Shown: positions 30,233 through 40,044 of the stretch, one piece after another | How the letters are laid out: each line of letters opens with the position of its first letter | Position numbering within the stretch: the stretch's first letter is position 1 | NCBI GenBank assembly: GCA_035345875.1 | Contig: DAORDH010000003.1 | Span: 124,001 to 188,000, forward strand | Direction: 5' to 3' | Length of the DNA stretch: 64,000 nt | Source: UBA2033 sp035345875 | GTDB taxonomy: Bacteria; Spirochaetota; Leptospiria; Leptospirales; Leptospiraceae | The notes under the pieces: model-generated | Seen by the model: only the letters and a program-made list of their open reading frames with translations | The model's database searches: none | What the model was told of the DNA's origin: nothing | Translations under genes and position numbers: made by a program

Positions 30233-31246
30233 ATGGAAGAGGATCAACAATACGAAGAACGTAAGACCCCAGGCGGGTTCTTAGTAAAAGTTCGTTTAGC
30301 TAAGCTCACATATGTCGTATTTACACCTAAAGGCCCAGAAGTGCCCAAAGGTGCAAAAAACAATTCAATTATAGTTCCTGTACCGCGAGTTGTCTTTTTA
30401 GGAGACGACTTTAATTTATCCCATTTTAGATTAGGGGAACTCAGTTTTGTAAACGTTAAATCTGGCAAACTTGTTATTCCTTATCAACATGGTGGTTCTC
30501 GTGATATAAAAACGATTTATTTAAACTCTGGAAGTGAGAGTGATATTCTACCGGTTATTATTTATCATTTTAATTTTGTAAAAGATATCATGAGTGCGAC
30601 AGAGCAGGGGACTGAATTTCATCACATTGTCGCCGATGAAAGCTTATTGAAAAATGATATGGTTACACTTAAGATTCGTTATCCAACTGTAAACATATTG
30701 ATCCTAAAGAAGAAAATCAACGTTGCATACGAAAATAAAGTTCCTGCAAATGCAACAACAGCTGAGAATAAGTCTGAATTTGCAACTCCTGTAGTAGATG
30801 CAGATATTGCAAGAGCAGCTGATATGGCTTCCTCTGGCTCCAATTTGAACATGTATTCGGAGAATCCTGTTTTTCTGGCAAGGATTCACCTTAGAAACTT
30901 GGAATTGGATAAAGTGAAACAACTTCTGTTTGATTTTAACTTAAAAAGTGAAGATATAATCTTTATTCGAACTTTCTTAGATGTCATGATCAAGAATGTG
31001 AATAATAAAGAAGAACTGGTTACAAATAAAGATAAGGTGAAAGTGCTAGATGAGATTTTTAGACTAGCAATCTTGATAATTAATCATAACGAAGCCGAAT
31101 TTGAACTTGAACTGGAAAAGGGCTTATCGAAAGATGTTGCATATATGATATACGCGCTCTTAGAGAAATATCAGGAGCAAGCCAAGAACATTGAAGAAGA
31201 AATTATGCTCTGGGAATGGAAATATAGGGCTAGAAGGTTAATGTAA
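30233..31246 (+). CDS. unknown protein, paralogue B with C-terminal helical extension
   Basis: 337 residues. Residues 1-165 are homologous to the preceding 164-residue protein. A linker rich in Ala/Asn/Ser (about 170-205) leads to a helical extension of about 130 residues (ELDKVKQLLFDFNLKSEDIIFIRTFLDVM..KYQEQAKNIEEEIMLWEWKYRARRLM) missing from the paralogue. It is 76 bases downstream of paralogue A and 4 bases before the next gene. Function unknown. Confidence 0.6.
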   Translation: MEEDQQYEERKTPGGFLVKVRLAKLTYVVFTPKGPEVPKGAKNNSIIVPVPRVVFLGDDFNLSHFRLGELSFVNVKSGKLVIPYQHGGSRDIKTIYLNSGSESDILPVIIYHFNFVKDIMSATEQGTEFHHIVADESLLKNDMVTLKIRYPTVNILILKKKINVAYENKVPANATTAENKSEFATPVVDADIARAADMASSGSNLNMYSENPVFLARIHLRNLELDKVKQLLFDFNLKSEDIIFIRTFLDVMIKNVNNKEELVTNKDKVKVLDEIFRLAILIINHNEAEFELELEKGLSKDVAYMIYALLEKYQEQAKNIEEEIMLWEWKYRARRLM

Positions 31247-31250
31247 TATT

Positions 31251-31553
31251 ATGAGTAAAGTAGCATTTAGTAAATTGCTAGAGGCAATGAAAAGTTTAAA
31301 TAATGAAGTAAACGACCAAGAGATTTGTAGACGTTTGGAGACTCTTATGCTGACCAGCAAAGATGATCTCAATCTATCCGTCGTAAACCATCTATTGGAT
31401 AATCCCTTAGAATTTGATCCTAAAGAAATACCAGAGCCTTATACAATGTATGTAAAACACTTTATATATATGGTCAAAAGAAATGAAAAACTAGGTATTC
31501 CAACTAAATTTTCTTCCCCAAGTTCTGAAAAGGGTGGTAAAAAAAAAGAGTAA
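31251..31553 (+). CDS. small cytoplasmic protein of unknown function
   Basis: 100 residues, mostly helical, ending in a Ser/Lys-rich tail (SSEKGGKKKE). It starts 4 bases after paralogue B and closes the regulator operon. Its stop lies 1 base before the end of the convergent exonuclease gene. No family recognised. Confidence 0.5.
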   Translation: MSKVAFSKLLEAMKSLNNEVNDQEICRRLETLMLTSKDDLNLSVVNHLLDNPLEFDPKEIPEPYTMYVKHFIYMVKRNEKLGIPTKFSSPSSEKGGKKKE

Positions 31554-31554
31554 T

Positions 31555-32163
31555 CTAAATTTCGAAGTCGGAGGAAGTCTTAAAACCTTTTGGATGATAG
31601 TTCAATATAGAAATATCCTTTTCCCAAAGATTGGCTTTATCCGCGGAGTAAATAAAGACTTTCATTGCAGCATAGGAATCATCTAATGCTTGGTGAAAAT
31701 CTGTTCGATCTGAAGTCTTTATCGTATCAATTTTAAAATATTTTCTTAAATGTGCCAGTCCATGCTTCGGATAATTCGGGAATAAAGACCGAGTCATATT
31801 TAATGTACATAACACTGGTAGGTTAGGGAAGGGAATCTCCAATTTCTTGGATTCGAATAATAGGAAAGACAAATCAAAGTCTGCATTTTGAATTACTAAC
31901 ATTGAATTTTCTATAAAATGGAAAAATTCGGCTAATTTTTTATCTAGAGATGGTGCATTTTCGAGCATTTCTTTAGTGATTCCATTGACCAATTGGGCAT
32001 CTTTTTTAAGTTCTTTTCGAGGAGAAATAAAAGAATGGAACTCTGCCAAGGGTTTATCTTTATTAAATCGGATAGCCGCAATTTCAAGAATTTCATTTTG
32101 TCCCGGTTTTAATCCCGTTGTTTCTAGATCAATTGCTGTAAATTCATAATCTTTGAGAATCAT
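31555..32163 (-). CDS. DnaQ-type 3'-5' exonuclease
   Basis: 202 residues of the DEDDh exonuclease superfamily. Exo I is FTAIDLETTGL with the catalytic Asp and Glu, Exo II contains VIQNADFDLSFL, and Exo III is DRTDFHQALDDSYAA with the His and Asp. It is a stand-alone domain, so it could be the epsilon proofreading subunit, or an RNase T/oligoribonuclease-type nuclease. No polymerase subunit gene is near. Confidence 0.85.
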   Translation of the reverse strand: MILKDYEFTAIDLETTGLKPGQNEILEIAAIRFNKDKPLAEFHSFISPRKELKKDAQLVNGITKEMLENAPSLDKKLAEFFHFIENSMLVIQNADFDLSFLLFESKKLEIPFPNLPVLCTLNMTRSLFPNYPKHGLAHLRKYFKIDTIKTSDRTDFHQALDDSYAAMKVFIYSADKANLWEKDISILNYHPKGFKTSSDFEI

Positions 32164-32515
32164 TAGGAACAGAAAGCTATCTTATGCCTTCCTTAGCAAT
32201 TACTTTATAGATAATTGATTGAAAACAAGATCATAAAGAAAGTATCCATTTTTTTTAAGGATAATCCTGTGCAAAGAGGGGTCCATTTCTTCATTTTTTC
32301 CCTACTGGTCCATTTTTAACGAATTTTGACGTAAAATAGTAAAAATCTAGAATAAGTGTCACATTTTTGGCATTTAAAATCCCGTTTTTGATAAAATTAG
32401 ATCACGCAATAGGCAAACTGTCATTCAGTCAGGGAGATTTCGTGGTATCCATATGTCAGAATGGCAGTAAAATTATTAAATATTGTTAAAAATTTATTGC
32501 CCAGCCAACTAAGTC
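32164..32515. other. intergenic, 352 bases
   Basis: Separates the divergent exonuclease and zinc-ribbon genes. It holds one promoter-like pair, TTGACG (32326-32331) and TAGAAT (32348-32353), 16 bases apart on the + strand. No RNA gene or coding frame is visible. Confidence 0.4.
32326..32353 (+). promoter_or_regulatory. candidate promoter for zinc-ribbon gene
   Basis: TTGACG-N16-TAGAAT, 10 of 12 consensus bases, about 180 bases before the zinc-ribbon start. Sequence match only. Confidence 0.35.
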
Positions 32516-32530
32516 GTGCAAACTGATCGA

Positions 32531-32746
32531 ATGGCTGAAACATTAAAGGTAAGAGTGCGCTGTCATGCATGCACCTATATGATTGAGGGAACTGCAAAAT
32601 ATGGCAAAGGTCATTACGTCCCGGAGGGAGTTGACTTTGAATTTATTGCAATCGGGAAGGTTGAAACATCTAAGGGAAGGACGGTAAAGGCGGAAGTACT
32701 TTGTATTTGCCCAAATTGCGGAGTTAAATGTAAGTTCTCTGTCTAA
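32531..32746 (+). CDS. small zinc-ribbon protein
   Basis: 71 residues from the ATG at 32531 (an upstream GTG at 32516 is less likely). Two CxxC knuckles are visible: VRCHACTYMIEG near the N-terminus and CICPNCGVKCKF at the C-terminus, a four-cysteine zinc ribbon. The spacing is that of small nucleic-acid-binding or metal-binding proteins. No partner is obvious; the acyltransferase gene follows after 30 bases. Confidence 0.65.
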   Translation: MAETLKVRVRCHACTYMIEGTAKYGKGHYVPEGVDFEFIAIGKVETSKGRTVKAEVLCICPNCGVKCKFSV

Positions 32747-32776
32747 AAATAGTCAAAAACTGCTTAAATTTAATAA

Positions 32777-34234
32777 ATGATCTTTACATCTCCTCTTTTT
32801 CTGTTTTTCTTTTGCTTTGTTTTCGTTTTTAGATGGATATTTAATCAAAAATTCACTTCTATCTCCTTGCTTTTCTTACTTTTAAGCAGTTATCTTTTTT
32901 ATGCAGGTTGGAACTTCTACTTTTTAGGGTTGATTTGGTTAACAACAATTGTGGATTTTTCTATCGCCAAACGAATCGAGTTTAGTTCTACCAGGAAAAC
33001 GAAGTTTTTTTTACTCTTTATATCCCTGTTTTTTAATCTCTCCATTTTAGGTTTTTTCAAATATTCTGCCTTTTTTTTAGAGTCATTTTTCTCTTTTTCT
33101 GCTTTAATTGGATACAGCCTGGATAGAATTGTATTTAACATAATCCTTCCAGCAGGGATTTCTTTTTATACATTTCAATCTCTCAGTTATACAATCGATG
33201 TCTATCGCGGAGTTATATCAGCAGAAAAAAGCTTTCTTCAGTATGCCCTTTATCTGGCATTTTTTCCTCAATTGGTTGCCGGTCCAATCGTCCTTGCACA
33301 AGATTTTTTGCCTCAAATTAAAACTGTTTTTAAGAAAAATTTTGAGAGTATTAATCTCAAAGAAGGAATGTATTACATACTCCTTGGATTTTTAAAAAAA
33401 TCTGTCATCGCAGATAATATATCTATAATAACCGATTTCATTTTTTCGGAAAATACCAATTTATCGTCCATTTCTTGGCAGTATTTACTGATAGGAATAC
33501 TCTCCTACTCGATTCAAATTTATGGCGACTTTAGTGGCTATACTGATATAGCGCGTGGTGTCGCTCTGCTTCTAGGCTTTCATTTGCCTGAGAATTTCAA
33601 TCTTCCTTACTTTGCATCTAGCTTAACAGATTTTTGGAGAAGGTGGCATATCTCTTTATCAATCTGGCTTCGCTCATACTTGTATATTCCTTTAGGAGGA
33701 AACCGTTTAGGAAATCTTTTTACCTATCGAAACTTAATGATAACAATGCTACTGGGAGGATTATGGCATGGTGCAAGTTGGAATTTTGTTATATGGGGAG
33801 GTTTGCATGGCTTTTATTTAGCCATTGAGAGATTTTTTCAATCCAGACCTTTTATTATGTCCCTTGTATCGGATATCCGACCATCTCTAAAAACAGCACT
33901 CTCTATTTTTTATTCCATTTTTACATTCATTTTGGTGTCAGTGTTTTGGATATTTTTTAGATCCCAAACTATTTCAAAAGTTTTTTCAATTCTTTGGGGG
34001 ATTGTTACATTGCAATCAGGAATCACTCCGAGTTATTCTGTATTCAATCAGTTTTATTTTCTATTCTTTTTAGTTTTAATTGGACACTCAATAGGATATT
34101 TTGCTTCTGATCGAATTAAGGACTTTCTTGCAAGAAAGGATAGTTATTTTATCTTTTCTTTTTATGCATTTTTATTGATTGTTTTTGTCTTATACAGTGG
34201 TGAATTGAAACCTTTTATCTATTTTGTTTTTTAA
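32777..34234 (+). CDS. MBOAT-family membrane O-acyltransferase (AlgI/PatA-like)
   Basis: 485 residues with about 11 membrane segments. Typical MBOAT blocks are present: ILPAGISFYTFQSLSYTIDVYRG (about 120-142), FFPQLVAGPIV, YGDFSGYTDIARGVALLLGF, NFNLPYFASSLTDFWRRWHISLSIWLR and GGLWHGASWNFVIWGGLHG with the catalytic His331. Family members transfer acetyl or other acyl groups to extracytoplasmic polysaccharides, usually working with an SGNH or AlgJ/X-like partner. Such a partner is encoded next (34475-36049). A second MBOAT, fused to an SGNH domain, is at 41635. Confidence 0.92.
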   Translation: MIFTSPLFLFFFCFVFVFRWIFNQKFTSISLLFLLLSSYLFYAGWNFYFLGLIWLTTIVDFSIAKRIEFSSTRKTKFFLLFISLFFNLSILGFFKYSAFFLESFFSFSALIGYSLDRIVFNIILPAGISFYTFQSLSYTIDVYRGVISAEKSFLQYALYLAFFPQLVAGPIVLAQDFLPQIKTVFKKNFESINLKEGMYYILLGFLKKSVIADNISIITDFIFSENTNLSSISWQYLLIGILSYSIQIYGDFSGYTDIARGVALLLGFHLPENFNLPYFASSLTDFWRRWHISLSIWLRSYLYIPLGGNRLGNLFTYRNLMITMLLGGLWHGASWNFVIWGGLHGFYLAIERFFQSRPFIMSLVSDIRPSLKTALSIFYSIFTFILVSVFWIFFRSQTISKVFSILWGIVTLQSGITPSYSVFNQFYFLFFLVLIGHSIGYFASDRIKDFLARKDSYFIFSFYAFLLIVFVLYSGELKPFIYFVF

Positions 34235-34474
34235 CCTAAATCATAAGCATAACTCTTTATAGAAAAATAAACTCTGAATTAATTTCTTTTTAGAATAGCT
34301 GAGTAGGTTGCCAAAAAATGAAACTATTCATATATGTAAAATAATGAGTTAGAAAGTTTACACTGAATTTTGATATTTATAAACTTAGAAGAATCAAAAG
34401 AGAAAAGAATCTTTTGTCATTTGAGTCGGTTTAAAAGCATAGTAAAATTCAATCTAGAATCATTGGAAAATGGA

Positions 34475-36049
34475 ATGCAGGAATCTTTGTTGCCGGAAAC
34501 TATTGATAAAAATATAAAAAGCTCAAAGAAGAATTGGATTCAAATTTTAGTCTTTGTCTTATCTCTCTTTTTATTCGATCAGATCTTTTTTGGGTTTTTC
34601 ATTTGGAATTTGCCAAATGAATCGCCATGGGGAACGAATCATTTTTTTAATTTCATCTATGAAAAAAAGAGAATCGAAAAAACGCAAAAAGTAAATCAGA
34701 GGATTTTAATTATAGGTAGTAGCATTGCCTATTACTCTTTAGATAAAGATTCGATTCGAGAATATTTGCATAAAAAGTTAAACAAGGATTTTGAGATAGA
34801 ATATTTATCTTATGCGGGAATGACTCCATTGGATTCCTATCTGTTTCGAAATCAAATTGAGTTACTGAAACCCGATTTAATTGTGTATCCAATTAATTTT
34901 ATAGATTGGAGATTGCATCGAGCCTATGTATTGAATCCAAATGGTAGCAATGAAACAGCCGATGATCGAAGTTTGATTTTAGATGCATTGAATTTTGGAG
35001 ATGCTCCTCAATCAAAATTTGCATTTCCAATGGAAGCGATTCTTGAATTTCATTCTCTTCTTTCTTTGGATAGAATTGCAGATTACTTATCGAGTTCAAC
35101 TTTCTTGTTCTATCGTTATAGAGAAATTTTCTCTCAGAATCTAAGGAATATTTACAATCATCGATTTGGTAGGAATATTAGTTATCATGGGTATGCAGGT
35201 GTCCAAATTCCGGAACGTGTGAATTCACTTGGTTGGACCGGTCGCAATTTTTCTTTTTATCCCAAGGAGTATATGTTCGAGAGAGGTTTCTTAATACAAA
35301 TTGTTCCAGAGATTTTAGAAAAAGGTCCTTTGATCTTGACACTATCATCTCAGGGATTAGAAGAAAAATACTCTTTTCAGGACACAGGATGGAAGAAGGT
35401 TGTGCTTCCTTTCAAATTTCAAAGTAAAGAAAATAAAATTACAGCTTCTCTTTCCAATGTCTGGTATCCTTTTCAAGCAAAAGAAGATCGCTTTGACCAT
35501 TCTCGTGATGAAGTTGGAGTTCGTTTGCAGCAGACCTTTGGATTAGACCGCCCATTATCTGGCATGCAATATAAAAGAGAGGAAAGGATTGAAGACCTAA
35601 GATATATTTCCATGAGTGATGAGGAATACAAAGAATATTTTGAATATAGACTTCTTTCTGATTTTGAGCATCGTCCTGGTATTCGTTATATTCATGCTTT
35701 AAAAAATGCGAAGGAGAGATTGGCTAGCGAAAAGTTTAGACCTGGGATTCATATGCAATATTTGCAGAAATTTCTTGAGTCAATGAAACAAAAAAAAATA
35801 CCTATTCTGTTGATTAACAATCCTGAGAATCCGCTTGCTCTGCGTTGGTATGAGGATTCACAATGGTATAAAGATCATTTAGATTATTTAGTAAACCTAT
35901 CTTCAGAAAACGAAATTTTCTTTTTCGATCTAAAGCATAGTTTAAAGATGCAGGATTTTAGTGACTTCCATCATATAACTTTTCCAGGAATGGAAAAGAT
36001 GAACTTTATTTACGGTGATTTGATTGCGGAATTATTCAAAGAAAAATAA
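34475..36049 (+). CDS. SGNH/AlgX-like membrane-anchored partner of MBOAT
   Basis: About 525 residues from the ATG at 34475; the open frame reaches back to a TTG at 34370. A single membrane anchor lies near the N-terminus (WIQILVFVLSLFLFDQIFFGFFI). The SGNH block I-like motif RILIIGSSIAYYS has its Ser near 82-83, then LKPDLIVYPINFIDWR. The C-terminal part has ADFLDxxH-like residues (FSDFHHITFPGMEKM). The long insert may bind polysaccharide. Position after the MBOAT gene suggests joint O-acylation of a surface glycan. It overlaps the open frame of the transglycosylase gene. Confidence 0.6.
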   Translation: MQESLLPETIDKNIKSSKKNWIQILVFVLSLFLFDQIFFGFFIWNLPNESPWGTNHFFNFIYEKKRIEKTQKVNQRILIIGSSIAYYSLDKDSIREYLHKKLNKDFEIEYLSYAGMTPLDSYLFRNQIELLKPDLIVYPINFIDWRLHRAYVLNPNGSNETADDRSLILDALNFGDAPQSKFAFPMEAILEFHSLLSLDRIADYLSSSTFLFYRYREIFSQNLRNIYNHRFGRNISYHGYAGVQIPERVNSLGWTGRNFSFYPKEYMFERGFLIQIVPEILEKGPLILTLSSQGLEEKYSFQDTGWKKVVLPFKFQSKENKITASLSNVWYPFQAKEDRFDHSRDEVGVRLQQTFGLDRPLSGMQYKREERIEDLRYISMSDEEYKEYFEYRLLSDFEHRPGIRYIHALKNAKERLASEKFRPGIHMQYLQKFLESMKQKKIPILLINNPENPLALRWYEDSQWYKDHLDYLVNLSSENEIFFFDLKHSLKMQDFSDFHHITFPGMEKMNFIYGDLIAELFKEK

Positions 36050-36101
36050 ACCTGAAATTAGAAAAAAAACGAAAACTCAAAATGTGTCTAACGTGGGGCA
36101 A

Positions 36102-36881
36102 ATGAGCGTTTACCGCTCGGCATTGAAAAAGTTTTTTTTCAATAAAAAAGTTTTCTATATTTTCTTATTTCTCTTTTTGCTTTTTATTCCATGGGTGCCC
36201 GTTTTATATTTTGGGGTTCTAATTTATTTTCCTTATGATGAGACTGGAAAGAGTAGGTATATGCGTATCACCGGACCTTTAGTTCAATATGTGGGTGCAG
36301 AGTGGGTGAGCACAGATCGAATACCACCGGTTTGTAAAAAAGCTATTGTCGTTGCAGAAGACAGCGAGTTTTATAATCACAGTGGGATTTCGATTGAAAG
36401 TATAAAATCTAGTTTTGAATACAATCGGCGACAGGGGAGAATCGTTTCTGGTGCTAGCACTATCACACAACAATTTATAAAGAATGCTTTCTTGAGTAGG
36501 CAGAAAACATATGTTCGAAAGCTAAGAGAGGCGATTGGTGCTCTTATGTTCAATCTCCTTTTTTCTAAAGATCAGCAGATCACTTGGTATTTGAATGTTG
36601 TTGAATTCGGACCTAGGATCTATGGTTTGCAATCCGCCTCTAATTTTTATTTCAAAAAAGATCCATTTAAATTAAATGCTAAAGAATGTGCGGTTCTAAG
36701 CACCTTCTTAACGAGACCTGTTCTCTTTGGCAAAAGTTATAAAAATGGTCTAACTTCTGTCGCATTCCAAAAAAGATTCCACCGAATCTATAACGGACTT
36801 GTTCCTCCTCCAGCTAAAAAAGAAAAACAACAGCCAGAAGTCATTGAAGAGGAAGATATCCCGGAAGAAGATTCAGAGTAA
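36102..36881 (+). CDS. mtgA: monofunctional peptidoglycan glycosyltransferase (GT51)
   Basis: About 259 residues from the ATG at 36102; a TTG at 36024 with GGTGA upstream is an alternative start overlapping the previous gene. One N-terminal membrane anchor (VFYIFLFLFLLFIPWVPVLYFG). The GT51 motifs follow: VAEDSEFYNHSGI with the catalytic Glu (about 86), SGASTITQQ, LREAIGALMFN and WYLNVVEFGPRIYGLQSASNFYF. It polymerises lipid II into glycan strands and lacks a transpeptidase domain. The C-terminal 25 residues are Glu-rich and acidic. It probably forms a wall/surface-polymer unit with the two genes before it. Confidence 0.88.
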   Translation: MSVYRSALKKFFFNKKVFYIFLFLFLLFIPWVPVLYFGVLIYFPYDETGKSRYMRITGPLVQYVGAEWVSTDRIPPVCKKAIVVAEDSEFYNHSGISIESIKSSFEYNRRQGRIVSGASTITQQFIKNAFLSRQKTYVRKLREAIGALMFNLLFSKDQQITWYLNVVEFGPRIYGLQSASNFYFKKDPFKLNAKECAVLSTFLTRPVLFGKSYKNGLTSVAFQKRFHRIYNGLVPPPAKKEKQQPEVIEEEDIPEEDSE

Positions 36882-37046
36882 AAAAGGTTTCAAATCAATC
36901 TCAAAATAAAGATATCCGAAGAGTGAACGGGCTATTAGGTGAAGTTAATTATCCCTACCTTTCACGTTAGTTTTGGAATCATTTTCAAAAATTTATTGCT
37001 TTATTGTTTAAGCATTTAAAAAAATCTATCTCTAAGGCGGTATAAA

Positions 37047-38102
37047 ATGAGTAAAGTTAAGGTAGGTGTTCTAGGGGCAACTGGCTCGGTAGGACAAAGA
37101 TTTATTCAATTATTAGAAAATCATGAATACTTTGAAGTAGTAGCGTTAGGCGCTTCAGATAAGAGTGCTGGCAATACTTACAAAGAAGTTATGAAATCAC
37201 GATGGAAAGTATCTTCTAAAATTCCTGACTATGTTAGTAATATGAAGATCAGCCGCTGCGTGCCAAAAGAAACTCCGAATGTCGATTTGGTTTTTTCAGG
37301 ATTAGACAGTGATGTAGCTGGTGAAGTGGAAACCGAATATGCGAAAGCTGGTGTTATGGTGATTTCCAATTCCAAGAATCACCGTTATGATAAAGATGTT
37401 CCAATCCTTTCTGCTGAAGTCAATGCAGAGCAATTAAAAGTTTTAGATGCACAAAAAACTCCTGGTAAAATTATTACAAATTCAAATTGCACAATCATGG
37501 GAGTTACGATTACTTTGAAGCCTTTAATGGATGCATATGGAATCGATTCTGTATTTTTAGTTTCTATGCAGGCTGTATCTGGAGCTGGTTATCCAGGAGT
37601 CCCTTCCCTTGATATTTTAGGAAACGTTGTTCCTCATATTGGAGGAGAAGAAGAAAAAGTAGAAATGGAACCACAAAAATGTTTGGGCAAAGTAAGTGGC
37701 GGAAAAATTGTTCCTGCTAATTTTAAAATCACTGCTCATTGCAATCGTGTTCCCGTTGTAGATGGTCATACTGTTTGTATCTCAGTTAAGCTAAAAAAGA
37801 AAACAACTGCAGAAAAAATTAAAAAGCTTTGGGCTGATTTTTCGGGTGAGCCACAAAAGTTAAAGCTCCCATCAGCGCCTAAGCAGGTGATTGATTATAG
37901 AGAAGAAATTGATAGACCACAACCAAGACTTGATCTAATGAGTGGAAACGGGATGACAACTACTGTTGGTAGATTGAGACCAGATCCAATTTTTGATTTT
38001 AAATATGTTGTGCTAAGTCATAATACAATTCGTGGAGCAGCCGGTGCTGCTATTTTAAATGCGGAATTAATTTATAAAAAAGGTTACTTGAGAGTAAAAT
38101 AA
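37047..38102 (+). CDS. asd: aspartate-semialdehyde dehydrogenase
   Basis: 351 residues. Asd reduces aspartyl phosphate to the semialdehyde for lysine, threonine, methionine and diaminopimelate synthesis. The N-terminal NADP fold VGVLGATGSVGQRFIQLL, the catalytic Cys148 in NSNCTIMG and the GAGYPGVPSLDI block are of the archaeal/fungal-type subfamily seen also in spirochaetes. AAGGCGG provides a ribosome-binding site. From memory asd is carried on Leptospira chromosome II, which supports the replicon assignment. The next gene begins 1 base after its stop. Confidence 0.95.
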   Translation: MSKVKVGVLGATGSVGQRFIQLLENHEYFEVVALGASDKSAGNTYKEVMKSRWKVSSKIPDYVSNMKISRCVPKETPNVDLVFSGLDSDVAGEVETEYAKAGVMVISNSKNHRYDKDVPILSAEVNAEQLKVLDAQKTPGKIITNSNCTIMGVTITLKPLMDAYGIDSVFLVSMQAVSGAGYPGVPSLDILGNVVPHIGGEEEKVEMEPQKCLGKVSGGKIVPANFKITAHCNRVPVVDGHTVCISVKLKKKTTAEKIKKLWADFSGEPQKLKLPSAPKQVIDYREEIDRPQPRLDLMSGNGMTTTVGRLRPDPIFDFKYVVLSHNTIRGAAGAAILNAELIYKKGYLRVK

Positions 38103-38103
38103 A

Positions 38104-40044
38104 TTGTCAGAACAAAATTCACAATTCTTTAGAGTAGTTGATTTTAATCCAGCTGCGCAAAGCGTGCAGGGAATGGAATCTCGTGGAGATTTTCAGTATA
38201 AAGGCATCTATCGTTTTTTTACGACCATTAATGAATGGACGGAAAAATTTCTAGCAAATAAGATTTTGCCGAATGCAGAACAATTAACTCGAGATATTAG
38301 CATAGAAAAAGACAAAGTTGATTTTTTTATAAATGAACTTTGTTTTAAAGCAAATCCTCCTATTATTAAAAAAATTACGACTGTAGAATTTGAATTAAGT
38401 GATATTCGTAAGTCAGAAAATCTTTCAACAGGATTGAGAAGGAATACGGTATTCGCCAGACCTTCAGCATTAGACGCAGGATCCTGCCAGAGATATATCA
38501 ATGGTTGTAATGAAAGAAGTGTTGCTGCCATTAAACGGGCAATTGCAGAAGTAAGAGTTCCTTGGCATGGAGACAAATTTAAAGATTATATTTTCACAAG
38601 GATCAATGCAAATCGTTTGAGCGATACTTATGCATCTTATGATATTGGAAATTTATTTAATTGTCCTTATGATTCAACTAAACAGTTAAAAGAAATGACT
38701 GTAAATATGCACTTAAAACCAGTGCTCAAAAAGTTAGTAGATGATAAAGTCCTTCTGTTTTTTAGAAATGAAAAGGCTCTCAAATCGGCAAATAAGTCTG
38801 TATTTCTCTATAACAGTAAAGATGAAATCATTGAGCGAATCGAAATTTATGTGAATTATATGAAAAAGCATATCATTCCTTCTTTACAAAAAATTGGAGT
38901 GATAGGGGGAGTTTCTGACGAGGAATATGCAGACTTTGCTTCTCTTTCCACAAAAATTTTAGCCTACATGGACGATTCTTACGGGGATCAGAAATATATG
39001 GTTGAAGAACTGATAATTCTAGGTGCTTTCTATGAAAACTATCGTGAAGAAATTAAAAAGAAAGAGCAAAAAGATAAAGTCATAGAAGTTGTCAAGTTAG
39101 TTGAAAATGCAGGTAAGCTAGTCGATCTAGCTACCATACGTGTCAATGGGGATCCAATTCCGAAAGAGTTGATTCCGTCTATCCTCGCAAATGAAAATAT
39201 TCTTTATTGCGAATATGATGATGGTAGTTCTCTTTTTGAATTTCTATTACATAAATCTGCTATAAATCTCGCGGCTGACTTGGCTCGTAAGATTTTCCAA
39301 TCCACTGGAAATGATACAGATATTCGAATTCTCTCTCGTATGAATATCAATACCGCACTAGATGAAAATATCAAAAAAGATTTTTATTCAGCGGAAATGG
39401 AAAGTTTGTTTAAGTATTTACCATTTCTCACTCGACTTTGGCGTATGATAATGGGTAATATCTACGTTACAAAAGAAGAAGCAGAACAGATTCGCCGCCA
39501 AAAAGAAATGGAGCAAAAGAAACGAATCACTGAATCTAAATCAAAACAAATTGCAAAAGAAAAGTCTAGACTTGTAGAAGAAAGAATGAAACAGATAGAC
39601 GAAATTGAGCAAGCGGGAACGGGTGCTGATGCGAAAGAAGAGCCGGATAAAAAACTAACGCCCGAAGAAGAAAAACAAGTCAAAGATGTTTTACAAGCTA
39701 TCATTACAGCACTGGATTCTGCTTGGGATGCAAAACTTTATCCTGACAGAGAGTATCTCATGCAAAACGTTAAGACTGGCATGAGTGAAGACCAGTTTGT
39801 TATGTTTATGAAAAAGCATTCCCAGAAGGAAGTTTTATCATTTCAAATAAAATCCAAAAGTAATAAATATAAATGGCCTATACTTGTATCTAGGCATTAT
39901 TTAAAGCGACATGGAAGACGTATGCTCGAGATTGCAAAGAGAGAATCGGATACGGAGAGAAGATCTCCAGCTCCCGATCAGGATAAATTTGACCTATTTT
40001 CTCATCTGGAAGAATTTCTAGAAAGAGTATTACCGAGAATCTAA
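38104..40044 (+). CDS. large cytoplasmic protein of unknown function
   Basis: 646 residues starting at TTG one base after asd and ending in overlap with pyk, so it sits inside an asd-X-pyk operon. No leader or membrane segment. Largely helical. It has a strongly charged coiled region at about 455-530 (EEAEQIRRQKEMEQKKR..KSRLVEERMKQIDEIEQ) and a C-terminal domain (AWDAKLYPDREYLMQNVK..VLSFQIKSKSNKYKWPILVSRHYLKRHGRRML). No catalytic motif recognised. Probably a spirochaete-restricted conserved protein. Confidence 0.6.
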   Translation: MSEQNSQFFRVVDFNPAAQSVQGMESRGDFQYKGIYRFFTTINEWTEKFLANKILPNAEQLTRDISIEKDKVDFFINELCFKANPPIIKKITTVEFELSDIRKSENLSTGLRRNTVFARPSALDAGSCQRYINGCNERSVAAIKRAIAEVRVPWHGDKFKDYIFTRINANRLSDTYASYDIGNLFNCPYDSTKQLKEMTVNMHLKPVLKKLVDDKVLLFFRNEKALKSANKSVFLYNSKDEIIERIEIYVNYMKKHIIPSLQKIGVIGGVSDEEYADFASLSTKILAYMDDSYGDQKYMVEELIILGAFYENYREEIKKKEQKDKVIEVVKLVENAGKLVDLATIRVNGDPIPKELIPSILANENILYCEYDDGSSLFEFLLHKSAINLAADLARKIFQSTGNDTDIRILSRMNINTALDENIKKDFYSAEMESLFKYLPFLTRLWRMIMGNIYVTKEEAEQIRRQKEMEQKKRITESKSKQIAKEKSRLVEERMKQIDEIEQAGTGADAKEEPDKKLTPEEEKQVKDVLQAIITALDSAWDAKLYPDREYLMQNVKTGMSEDQFVMFMKKHSQKEVLSFQIKSKSNKYKWPILVSRHYLKRHGRRMLEIAKRESDTERRSPAPDQDKFDLFSHLEEFLERVLPRI

